In this document: piece by piece, positions 1 to 12,500 of the stretch | Position numbering within the stretch: position 1 is the first letter of the stretch | Layout: every line of letters begins with the position of its first letter | Origin: Glossina fuscipes | Lineage: Eukaryota > Arthropoda > Insecta > Diptera > Glossinidae | Reading direction: 5' to 3' | Assembly (NCBI RefSeq): GCF_014805625.2 | Contig: NW_023998433.1 | Coordinates: forward strand, 4,504,185 to 4,568,184 | Length of the DNA: 64,000 nucleotides | Program-made: the position numbers and the translations under genes | The notes under the pieces: generated by a model | What the model was told of the DNA's origin: nothing | What the model saw: the letters and a program-made list of their open reading frames with translations, nothing else | The model's database searches: none

Positions 1-2034
1 TATACACCGACACTCTGCCGAGGGATAAGAAAAACAGTAATAAATTTATAAAAATTGTAAAGTATTTTGCGCATTATCGGTCAAGTAGCCGATCCATATT
101 GTCATCTTTTATGTTGCTATTGAAAAACCTTTGCATAAATTTTCGTATCGAGTTTTCAAACCGATTACACTCCCTCTTGCACTAAAGGTTGAAACGATCC
201 TTTTAAATATTTAAATTAAGATCCGAGTCCAATAACATTTTTTGGTCATTGCCGCATAAACCACAATAGACAATTGATAAAAATTTCCACTTTTATTCTA
301 CAAAAATGGAAATTATCAGCCGTGCCCACCCAATTTTTATAGGCTATGGAAATTAGGCTTCTTTACGTATTTTCTTAATGGATAAAGATGGTCGATATGA
401 AAGATGCGATCGCAGCCGATTATAATTGAATTTAAGCTATAAGTAATTTTTTGACCCAGATACTGGACTCCCTTCTATAAAGAACCCTATGAAGCACATC
501 GTGAATATGATTTCTTATAAAAACACATGCATAGATTAGGGATATTGTTGTCGAATTGTCTAACGTCTGCGTATATAGAGGGTCTCTGTCAGTCGGCTTT
601 TTCTCTGCTGTTTACAAAAGGAGTAGTGTTACATATAATAACGGGTTTTAATTAAGACTTCTAATCAAGGTTTCTTTCCAAAATTCCCGGCTCACATAGT
701 AGCGAAATTTAAAGAGAGAATTATGAATAGAGTCGAAAATCCGTCTGTATACCATAAGAGTAGGTTTTTTTTATAAGCAAATGCCATGTTTCCTTTTTTT
801 TTTGATTAGCGAGACAAAAGAGCAGACTGACGAGACAGATCAAGAGAGTCGACAATTAGGAGTGAAGTTTCAGCCTTTGACATGTGATAGTGGAGCAGAA
901 AGAACTAGATGATTGCTTAATAAGACTCGAGCACTGCGGAAACAGTACAAGAAATCAAAAGAATAAAATCTCTAAAAATTGTAGTGGAAATTAAAATCAT
1001 ATTTTCATACTTGAAGTAACTAGATTAAAAGCTTAGTTAACCGCTTTATTGGTTGAGAGATAATCGCATAAAATTATTTCGTAATTTACATTTAATTTAG
1101 TGAAATTAAAATCTGCGCTTCACTATAACAATTAAGCTGAATTTCACTAAAAGGATTAAATGAAAAGCGAATACAAGTACAACAACCAGGCAAAGCACAC
1201 ACCGTATGGGGAAAGGAAAGAAAAAACATCACACGAAGTAAAAAATGTGTTTATAAGGAAAATTAATTTAAAAAAATAAAAGAAAATTTTAAGAAAATTT
1301 GTTTTCAAACAGAAAAACTGAAGAAGTTACTGGTAAAAAAGAAAAGAAAAAAATGAATTGGAAAATTAATATGAATACTCTATTGAACACAAAAAGTTAG
1401 GTATGCACTATTGGTTACAAATTATACTAGACTTAACAAATAATAAAAAAAAAAAATAACTTAAAATTATGTTCATTAATTAGTAATTAGATGAAGAGAA
1501 GGTTTCGCGAAGATGCGGTAACTTAGTAAGGGGATGTGTGTGTGTGGATGTAACTACAGACAGTCACTTAACGGACCAACAGCTACAAGTACGCAGACTA
1601 ACGGATAGAGCAACAAGACAGACTGACCATAACACCGTTATTTGACGTCACATCAACAACACTTGTAGTATGTTAAATTCTTTCTTCTTTTTGTAACGCA
1701 ACTGAGTTAACCAGGTTTTACAAAACCCAACACCACCTCTTAAGAAAAACGCGTTACAACTGAATACCCTCTACGGAAGTAAAAATGTTTGCTTCCGTTG
1801 CGCAATGCTGAAAAAAATATTGTATACAAGACGGAAATCCTTTTCCCAAGAAAATGAAAACATAAATAACATAAAAAAATTCAAATGATGTTACTGAATA
1901 AATGAATATATGTATAAATGCATTCCTATTTGCAATATATATTTGTATATATATACTCTGTTGAATCTGTGTTTGACACCTTATATATGTGTTTAAGTCA
2001 AGAATTGGACGATCGTAAATCGATTGAGATCCTT

Positions 2035-2285
2035 TTTTTAAATCTAACAAGAAATGTACGCGGTACATATTTTTCGCTTACATTTTTCGATGTCAAAGAT
2101 GAACCTCGCAGTCAATGAGACCGGCACGCAGGCTATCAGAAAATAATCGAGGCATTAAACATCAACCCCGTAAAAGTTTGGAATCATTTGAAAAGATCAG
2201 GCCACAAAAAGAAACTCAAAACAGCGAAGTAAAACTTGGAGACTTTTTAATATCACTTATTAATTCGCTCGTTAGAATATGCATT
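2035..2285 (+). pseudogene. Mariner-type transposase N-terminal relic
   Basis: Reads FDVKDEPRSQ, a stop, and then, after a gap, VKVWNHLKRSGHKKKLK. These match the helix-turn-helix region of mariner transposases (FDVKDxPRxGRP ... VxNHLxxAGYKKKL). Broken by stops and deletions. The same relic with the same flanking sequence recurs at 42255-42430. Confidence 0.65.
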
Positions 2286-2737
2286 ATTTAAAGTGACGTT
2301 TTTTTACTGCGTTTCCCTCTCTCTTTTTCTAACTATTCATGTATACGCACTAAATAAATATTGTCAGGTACACTAACAACCAAAAAAGAAATCACTTTAA
2401 GCTGCATACAATGACTTCTTCAAAATTGAATGTAATTGGTTAAATTACTTTTTATGCGCTTGCAAATGCGTACATATACACGTAGATACAATCCCAAGCA
2501 AGTATATTATTCAAATACTAGGCACTGAAATTTTACAAATACAAAAATTTTATTGGATTTCAACCAAATCATTTGATATTCACCAATTGCTTGTTTCTTA
2601 TGGATTTTTCACACCCAGTCAAGAAATGTTATTTATTATATAAACGATATATACATATTATTTATTATACAACGAAGCGGTCTAGTTAGTCAAGTTCTGA
2701 ATTTTATTGGTAGAACATGTGTCCTCCTGAAGATATA

Positions 2738-2910
2738 TTATTATTATTATTAATTTAGCCAGAGAATAAATTCTAAGACTTAAGTCTTAAAGCACTCCCA
2801 ACTTAGGCTTTCGGCTTTATTAAAAACTGTACCGCACTTGAGATTTGAGCCCCCGACCCCTGAGTTGCTAGTCGAGACTCTTACCTACTCGGCCACCCAG
2901 GCCGATTCCC
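2738..2910 (-). mobile_element. tRNA-derived SINE with 9-bp target duplication
   Basis: On the - strand an A-box-like TGGCCGAGTAGG (2884-2895) and B-box-like GGTCGGGGGCTCAAATC (2842-2858) lie in a tRNA-like head, followed by a non-tRNA body and a TTA/ATT trinucleotide tail (around 2738-2755). GAAGATATA flanks it at 2729-2737 and 2911-2919. Head, tail and flanking duplication together support a retroposed SINE. It is not a functional tRNA gene. Confidence 0.78.
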
Positions 2911-3407
2911 GAAGATATAGACAGATGCACGTTTTGCAAATAATTAACAAATTTAATAGATTTCGAAATGAGTATGCAAATGTTTAATACGCTGCAGCCT
3001 AATGGAACCATGCAATTTTGCTTTATATTACATCATATTTATCATATACTACATTTTATATTTTAGGAAAAACTTACGGTAATTATAATGTCGCATATTT
3101 CGGAGGTTACTTTCTCTTGACAAATTTTCTTACAAAGGAAGCGTTTCTAGCATAGCCTGTTATTTCTGCAAATAACATTGTCTTTGTTTTTTTTACTTTC
3201 GGCGAATACACATACTCTCTTTCTTTCTCAGTTATAGAGGAAAAATTTATTTCTTTTAAATTTTTGAATATTTTTACACAAAAAAGATAAAATAAACAAA
3301 TGTAAAGGAATAAAAGAAGTTTTTCATATATTTTTTGTTTTTAAGTTCGTGCTATTCATATTCTTGCTGTTCTTGGCTTTGAACTTTGGTTTTTTTCCCA
3401 TATTCAG

Positions 3408-3573
3408 GTGAAATCCAAATCTCAACATATCCTGGTCGGATTATTGTTACTGAGCCGAAAGGTATGGTCCAGCCGCGCATTAATGTTGAAAAACATTCCA
3501 TGCGTCATGTTGTGCTTAATGGTCAAACAACGTTACCATGTATTGCGCAAGGACATCCAGTGCCAACATATCG
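3408..3573 (+). CDS. Dscam4: Dscam exon w1: end of Ig2 and first half of Ig3
   Basis: Acceptor tattcag precedes the exon and donor gtaagt follows. It enters with two bases of a split codon and leaves as CG, which joins T of the next exon to give Arg before Trp. It encodes the last Ig2 strand (ISTYPGRIIVTEP) and the Ig3 A-C strands with the first Cys (TTLPCIAQGHPVPTYR). The ATG codons within it are not starts; the upstream exon lies outside the window. Confidence 0.93.
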
Positions 3574-6500
3574 GTAAGTGCCGCAAATTTCTCAACTTAT
3601 AGCTGTTTCTGTTATCCCTCATAAACAAAATACGGTAACGCCAGTGAAATGGTGAGAGATATAAATTTGAAGTGGATATATCCAAACTTTATCTTCCAAC
3701 TTTATTTAGTATATACGTACATCGTATATATAAAATTTTTAGTCTAGTAAAGTAATTTCTTATCGATTTTTGTAAAATATGGCATTACTTTCTTTGCGAA
3801 CATATTTCAAATCTTGACTTATTCATGTTATGATGCCGTTTTTATTTTTGTCGTGATTTTAAGTTAAGTCTTTGGAAACTTTGAACAAGTCGAATTTAAC
3901 CCAAAAAAATGGGAAAGGTGGGAAGCGGATTATCCCCGACCTAAATAATTTGCTAGTAAATGCTAACAATAAACGATCCCGTCTAGGCGAGTCATTAACC
4001 GCGACGATATAACTAAATGCCTGTAGCTCTACAATTTGACAAAACGGTGGTGGCGAGGGGTTTCCTAGGTGGAGCGAAATATGCATTGCTTCAATCAAAG
4101 GAAACCATCGCTATAGAATGCTACCAACGACAACTGATTCAACTTAGTTCAAAGTCGACCGCAATATACCGAAAGTCTCAATATCCTGATTTCTCAACGT
4201 GATGGCTTTCGGCCCTATGCGGCGAAATTGATCCAAGAAACGTAAGCAGTGTTAAATAGAAATTTGGTGCCCTTTGCATTGTATTCACCAAAACATTACG
4301 TTTTCTAATGAACATTACTTTTAATTATTGACTTATCGTCTGCTCGAGCAATATTGCCATTCGTATGCCGATGCCCGAAAAGTAGTTTCTCTACTCTCGA
4401 AAGACCGGTTGTCGATTTAACGCAAAGCGCATATTTTCTCACAAATATGGAAAAAATGTGTACTTTACGAGGGAGCATTGAATACATTAAATAAAATAAG
4501 TTCTACTATTCTTTTGAAATAAACGCTTTTTACATAATAATACTTATAGCGAATTATTTCCCAACAGTGCCCGATTTTTGTCCGCTTTTATGCGCTACAT
4601 CACTTGCGATATGGTGTGTGTTAAATTTGTAAGGATGCGTAACGTCCACAAGGACTTGAGGTAGACCTATCTTTTATTCATCACAATTACTATCTGAATC
4701 TATCTAACCTTGTCTGTCTGTCCATCTACCTGATGTGTGACTACTCACTTTTATATTCAAATTGTAATTAAGATACTTTGATGAAATTTGGCACACCAGC
4801 ATGTTTAGCTCCAAGAACGAACCCAATTCAATATAGTTCGGATCGGATTTTTTCGACCACCTCCCATATCTTGCCTTATTTTAAAAATAAGTTTTATGAA
4901 AATATACAAGGCGGCCATTGGGTATTTAATGGTGAGTCGTGACAGACTATAATATTTTTACTTGTTCAGTGTTAAGTTGGAATTCTAAGAAAGCGTTAGA
5001 ATACTAAAAGAAAAATTACATTCACTTAATTACTACTTAAAGGGCAACCAATTGTTTAACCTTGCCATTTATGATTTTATTCCATATTTGAAGCACTTAC
5101 AGTGTACTATTCGCTCAGGGAATTCGTAGAATCATCAATATAATTGCAGTGCTTGCCGAAAAAATAATTCCTTGTTGCTTTCTTCATTTAAATCCATCAT
5201 AAACTTTAAATGGATCAGGTGACTAATTGAAGGAAAGTGTGATTTATTTTAAAAAACTAAAAAAGCTAAAAATTCATGTAATAATTGAATATTATTTTGA
5301 TAATCAGTAAAAAAATGTTTTTCAGCGAACGGCTTTGTGTGGTTCTCGTCGTCGGAAGAAACCTATTTTATTATTTGCAAATATAGAATAAATAAATTTT
5401 CCTTAAACAATAGAATAGATTTGGAATCTTGCTTATAGTAATTAGTTTATTATACCAAAACCAAAACAAAATATATGCCTTAATAAATTAATTAAGACTG
5501 TATGTAAACTATTTCAAAAAAAAAAAATTAAGATTAAGTAGATGACAATAGCCTGTTTTGGTTTAATATGTCATAGAAATATATATGTATGTATTATATG
5601 AATTTTTTTTTTAATTTAGAAGCAACCTGCAACGTTTTAATTTCCCTTATGAAAATTAACCGTTAGACCTTGACTTGGTAAAAGTTGTTAAATTTATTTT
5701 TTTTAATTTACACAGAATTGTAAAATAAAACATATCAAATATAATACAGCTAAACATAAACGCAGGCCAAACGCAAACCTAACGGCTAAAAACAGAAAAT
5801 TCTGAAATTCTCCCTTGGTATACATCAGACAAGTGAGCAAACTTTGCTACCTTCACACAAAAGCAAAAGCACAATCTAATCCATATGCTAAAACAAATAA
5901 GTGAAAACATTATAATTGGGCTAGGCCGACTTTTAAACACTCTACACCACGTTTTCTAACACAATTCTTATTTTTGCCATAGAACGCAAAAGGCTTACTT
6001 CCTGTAAGAATGGTTGTGCCCAAGTGGATCCAAATTTAAGGTACGTGTTCAAAATTCAGCGTAGTTAATTTTGATTTCAAATTATTTTACTACAATTAAA
6101 ACAAAAATTTTCGTGTAGGAGAGGCTGTTTCAAATTTGGTATAGTAAATTTTTTATCTTAAATTACTATTATGATCGGATTTTCATCATGAAGCATTGAA
6201 AATGAGATCTTTTTGCACTATGAACTGCAGTTTTCATTATATGAGAGAGGGCTCAAAAGTTGCCCCAACCTATCCAAACTTTTCATACCAATTTAAAATG
6301 CCGAAATACTATTATTTAGCCACTTTTGTCGAGAAATTTTGCAAATTGCAATTTTTTCATATAACGAGCTCTCAAAATAGAGGAAATGATCAAAAAAATG
6401 AATCGATTCAAACTATTTTCAATAGCGTTCGTCCTTGGGCCGAAGCACGTCATTGCGACGTATAGCTTGAACACAAATTTACAAAGACAGATATCAGATG

Positions 6501-9500
6501 GGCAGACAGGCTTAGATCGATTTAGAAAATTACTCTGAACATTAATAAAATTTGGTTGGGATATGTCCTGTTCTACAAGTGGTGTAGGGTATAAAAATAC
6601 AAATACGTCTTATTGCATGTGGTTTTAGTAGTGGTTGGAAGTTTTCTTGCATATTTTTGCTTTATTCATTCTATCCCAATGTTTAGCAATAATTGAATTT
6701 CATAGGTAAGATATACTCTTGATTATCGTGAATAATGCAACAGGATTACTTATTTCTGCCTGGCGGTGACCTTGGCACTAAAATCAAAAGAGGAAAAAAA
6801 GAAAAAGATCCTTCCTTTGCATTGTCATTGGGTTAAATTTGTTAAATCAGTCCATAGGTCGGCCTCAAGTTAACATACCTCATGAACTTAAATGTAATGT
6901 GTTCTACATTGTTATTATATGCTCCATATACCAGTGACACTTATGTTATTTTATCTTTGTACATACATGATGCTATCAAATAATAATGAATGCAATTTCT
7001 TTTACTTCGATATGCATTTATTTAAAAACAATAAACGGAAATAGAAGAAGGTATGCATGCGCGTGCATCTGCATAGGAAGATTTGTTAAAAACCAAATAA
7101 AGTTTTCACACCATCAACACAAAAATTAGCCTATATACATATATATTCATATCAGCCAATGAACTACATGCCCACATGGGACAAAGTAAACTTAGAAATC
7201 TAGTCAGGCGGCCATCGTAAATACTAATAGTGAAAAAGAAAAGGAAAAAGAAAACTGAATATTATTTTGTGCACAAAAATTCTCGAAAGGTGATTGTGAA
7301 TGTTTCGATTTGCAGTGGTTTGCATATATATTTCAGAAGGTTTTCATTTGTATTTCTTCTTTTTTGCATTATTTTACTACTCAACGGATGTACTTTACTT
7401 TTGTTGTCTCGTGAGCGCGTAGCTTTAACGGCATCCTTCATGTTAAATCTGAGCTAAAAAAAAGGAAGAAGGCTATCCTTCGGAACGAATTTTCGATTTC
7501 CACCTCAACGCCCAATTTAAATCAGCATAAATATCCTGAACAGTATCAATAACATTAATTATTGATTTCAGTTGTCTTTAAATGTGTTCTTTGCCTTGAT
7601 AGAAAGACCTATTCCTTGGTGTAACCATTGTCAGATTTTGACAGTTCACCTTGTTCGGCGTTTGAACTAAAGATTCTATTAAAAATATTAACTGAAGTGA
7701 AGATAGCCCCCCAAGATAACCCATCTTTTTATAGTTCGTGTCTTCACTACAAATGTCTTTGCTAAGTTAGAATTTATTGCGAAATAATCTTAGCAAACGT
7801 GCACATATGAAACATACTAAGCCGCTAACCGCGTACACAAAACCAAAAATGCTAGAAAATCTCATGCAAAAGTATGTTACAAATACTGAAAGAATGCAAT
7901 GTCAAAATCGTGTTATAACAATTTTTAGACTACAGGTTTTTGATATATCGTGAAAAATGCTAAGATCTATCAGAAAAACCTAATTTCGTTATCCTGGTCC
8001 CGGTCCATCACCTCGAAATTCGCCAAATACCGGCCCGCTCCATATACAAAAGAACCTAAAGGCAAAATGTTGCAATAATGTTGCTAATGAAATGTTCGTT
8101 CTTATGTACATACTGTTTTTGTTTTAGTTGTTAATGAAATGTTCGATTTTATACACATAATGTTTTTGTCTTTTTCCAGAATATACATACTTAAGATTAT
8201 ACATTATGGGCATATGTTTGCAATAGTCGCGCGTTCGTCCATACACTTGCTTAAGAAGTTGTATGCATGTTATTCAGTTGTAGACATTTTTCTAAATATA
8301 TGAATCGCGTACAACTTTGTTCAAAACATTCTATAGGGTAATAAAATATATACTACGGGAAAAATGTTTGTGTGCACTTGTGCGTGCGCTTATTCATTAG
8401 CAGCCACTTAACTGCCTGATTTTTCTTTCTCACTATTTATATCGGTAAAAGTTCAGTTTATGACTTTTCGGAGGTGATGGACCGGGATCAGGGTAATGAA
8501 ATTTTTCTGATAGGTTTTAGCCTTCCTTAAGACATATCAAAAAACTGTACACGTCTTATTTCGTAAAAATTTTTTTTACACACTTAATGTATTGCAACTT
8601 TTCGCCAAGGTTATACGTGCACTATACGCTAAATACAAGAAAATTTTTTTTTTTAATATCTAATGACATTTCTGCATCATTTCTTATTTTATTTATGCTT
8701 GTATTTCTAGTTCTGTTTAATTTTTCTAATAATTTTGTAGCGTTCAAATATTAATTACCTCAGCAGAGGCATGAACCCGAGTGTGAAGTTAGCAAAAACA
8801 AAAATGTAGACTAGGTACAGTGGGCTACCTTCACATCAGTAAACATTAAAGCCTCCTTTACAGAGCAGTTCGATATACATCGTGCATTCGTCAATAAAAT
8901 AAAGCACAGTTTTTGCATCCAAAGAACCACCACTACTTTTCAGCTCGAGATTTGCTAGTCACTGCAGGCTATTTTTATAAATAAATACAAATGCAAAGGA
9001 ACATTTTTTTTTTTTTTGCAATGCACGTCCAATGTTCCATGGTTCAGTTGTTTTTATTAGTAACTGCACATATATATATATATATATATATATATTTTCA
9101 ATTTACACAATCGACTATGAAATCAGCAAACGGATTGATTGGCATAGGTAAATCAGTCGAAATTTATTTGAATTAATAAATAAAATGTGTACTTCACGCC
9201 ACCCATCTCTGGCATTTTCGGATTTTTCAAACGACATGATAACTCTGTATATTCTCGGTCGTGAGATATGTATGCAATGCTCAGAATAAGATTCAGGAAA
9301 TTTTAAAATTTTAAAATTTTAAAATATACCTCACTCCGGATACGGCACATACGCGTGCTTACAAACTTATCATAAACGTGTACGACATGAATGTTCACAT
9401 GTCTTAAACATGTGTGGGATTATGCTTCAACTGATTTCATTTACTTTTTTTTTACAATTACTAAATATGCATACTTACATGTGTATGTGTACATACGCAT

Positions 9501-9513
9501 GTGTACTTATATA

Positions 9514-9553
<40 letters not shown>

Positions 9554-12500
9554 CATACGCAGACAATTTAAAAAATATTGAAGCAACAGGAAGGTACAAC
9601 TCTATTATTAATTTTCATTTCACTCCCATTCATAAACACTAATTAAAGGCCTACTTAGCATTGAGCACAATATTTTTTAGACTACTTAATATGTATATAA
9701 TTGCTCATAAATTTACTTTTAATTCTCTTCCTTTCGTGCGCTCTAATTTTTTGATATTTTGCCTGTGGAATAAAATACTCACCAAAAAGAGATGAATTTT
9801 AAATTTTCTATTTACACATTTTTACACACTCTTATACACTGCATATATACATCCCTTCTTTACACTGTAAGCTAAAACATTGTTTATTTTATACGTAGTT
9901 TCTTATCCACGCTTCCATATTTCGCGGTTAAGACTGAAGTACATTTTTAAGGACACGATTTATTTGGAGGTAATATAACCTTTTACGCGTTGCTTAAGTA
10001 ACAGTGCTGAATTCGGAATTGCCCCCGAAAAGCAATATTTGCTTACAAGTAAAGAATATATATTAACAATTTGTACCTTGCGCACTACTTCGTCTATAAT
10101 AAAAGTTTGCGACAAATGGCTTGAGTAGCATGAACATCCAAGATTTCCTAACAATTTACCAAATTTTAATAAGCGCTAACACTGAATCCTTGAACAGATA
10201 CTCTTAAGGGTTTTAATTTCCTAGGATTTTCAAGAGAGTTGCAAAAAGTATTGGAGTGTATGAAGGTTTTGCTGAATTATATAGCGAGAAATTGCTATCT
10301 GACCGAAACGTTACGTTGTTTAGTTTGAAGAAAAGTCAAAAGTAAAAATAGTCCAATTACAAAACGCCCATCAGATGAAATCGTTAATACCAATAGTAAA
10401 GCCGAGTATTCATAATGGCAAAACCACGCTTTACATTTGATGGATTTAACGAACTGTCAAATTTGATGAAACTTTCACTGGCCAACGGTGCCAGCAACGA
10501 CACGTTCAATTCAGTCAAATATGTATAATGTATAAAACAACCACAATAACCCAAAAAAAACATGACAAAGAGATTTCTTAACATATCACTCATTGCCCGT
10601 TCACATACTAGAAAATCTTTTCTGAAAATTTATCCTTTTTTTACATTAGAATATTTGTGAAATTGAATAACTCAATGTAACGTTACATTGCTTTCGATTT
10701 GAATGATATACTATACCTGTTACGTTATAAATGCCAAAACTTACTTATAGGTATTTATGCTATTTTAAGTTGTCCTCCTAAGAAAAATCTGGAAAGTTGT
10801 GTGTATGAGAATCTGGGATTGATGAGAAATATCTTATTCATACTGTTACGAAAATGCTATCTTTGATGATTCGAATTTTCATGAAAATTAGTCGATTTTC
10901 TAAGAAAGTAAATTTTAAAGAAATGGAAAACCAAATATACACTCATCGCGTGTTACCTGCATCATGTATTTGACGGCTGACATAAAGATTAATAACGATT
11001 GACTAAAATCTAGCGCAAAAAGAGAAATGTCGCGATTAACTTACGTAAAAGAGTGTATAAGCAGAATATATGCGGAGCCATAGCGAGTAAGCGAGTCGAA
11101 AAGTGAGTCGCGAGGGTCGAGGCAAGTGAGATGAATTGTAATATTTGAACAGACAATGCCAGAACGAGACAGAAAGTGTAGTAGATATAAGTTCCTGTAA
11201 ATAATTTGTAAATAGATCTCGTAATTTTCTAAATAAAACCTATATTATTCTAAAAGTTGTTATATGAACTTAATTTCAAAAGGAGTTGAATAAATAACAT
11301 AAAACCGCGAAAGACGGTTTACGTTACAATACTTTACTGTTAACATCAGGTATTACGAATTAAAAGTGGAAACGCAAATCTTTTCAATGCCGCAACGTGA
11401 ACATTGAAAAGAAAAGAAAGTGATTCTTATGCGGTGTTAACTAAACGTAGCCATGAAAGTAGTTATCTAATCTAAACGTAAAAATTACATGAATGTATTA
11501 ATATTGTTTATATCAGCTAGAAGTACACTCACTCTTTCACAAATAAACTTGATCAACATGCGATGTAAGGTCGATTCAGACAAGTTCGCCTGTTATGCTC
11601 TAAGGGAACTTTGAAGTTGAAAAATATCTTGTAGAAAGATAAAAATTGCAACGTATTCGAAAATGGATGCATGCCAATCAGTGAAAATTTGAAAACGTTG
11701 CTGTCAATAATTTCGCCTGCATTATCTTCAACAATGCAGATATCGATTCACATTGTGATAAAAAAATATAACAGATCAAACATTCAAGGCAAAAATCAAA
11801 ATTCAAACGCAGAAAACTTATAAAAGTTATACACACGTGTATTTCCAAAACTCTCTCAGTTCTCTTTTATTATAGAAGATTAATTCTTCTTAATTAATTT
11901 TAGGTTATTTAAAATTAGTTCTTCTTCAATAAATTTCTTTCATTAGCGTAATTAAAGTGTCAAAATATTTCTAGCTTGACGCATTAATAGAACAAAGTAC
12001 TAGTATTTATTACTTGTGTCAAACTGAAAAGTTCCATACTAACTTGTTAAATAGTTTTACTCAGAAAAAACAAATGAAAGTAACCAGGTCAACTTTATGT
12101 TTTTTAAAAATGGGGAAACTGGCAAAACATTAAGCATTATCTGCGAAAAAAAACTCATAAAGACCTAAGGAAAGTATTAGAGAAAAATTTTTTTAGTTAC
12201 AATCAAAAATTCGATAGTTTAATTTTAATATGGCCAAGTAAATATATTATATAACGGATATCGTGGATATCGTGAATATCGTGAAAAAGTGTTGATGCAG
12301 GAAGGAGGAAATCCTTATAAAATATAAGACATGATAATGGAGGAGCGTCAGTTAACTAACAATGACTTAGTCAAAACTACAAGCATCTCTCACGAACCAA
12401 TAAACAAGATCTTAATCAATATTTGATATACAAAAACGCTATTAACAGAATGAGTAATGCGTTCGCTAACACGCTTTTGAATTTGATTTCTTGAACAGAA

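Larger units (their letters stand above)
1..3407. other. Intron upstream of the first visible Dscam exon
   Basis: AT-rich, no Ig-like reading frame found, so the exons for Ig1 and most of Ig2 are further upstream. Contains a mariner relic (2035-2285) and a tRNA-derived SINE (2738-2910), listed separately. Nothing recognised in 1-2030. Confidence 0.6.

Noticed and set aside
560..600. TATA-like tatatag followed by TCAGTCG, resembling a core promoter
   Set aside because: Spacing is shorter than typical and there is no downstream gene or LTR that I can define; not enough to call.
2842..2910. Possible tRNA gene on the - strand
   Set aside because: Has box-like motifs but no complete cloverleaf that I can fold, and it is part of a larger retroposed unit with tail and target duplication; called as a SINE head.
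3408..3602. Alternative frame of exon w1 (KSKSQHILVGLLLL...)
   Set aside because: It looks like a signal peptide by chance, but only the other frame continues into the conserved Ig3 sequence and joins exon w2 in phase.
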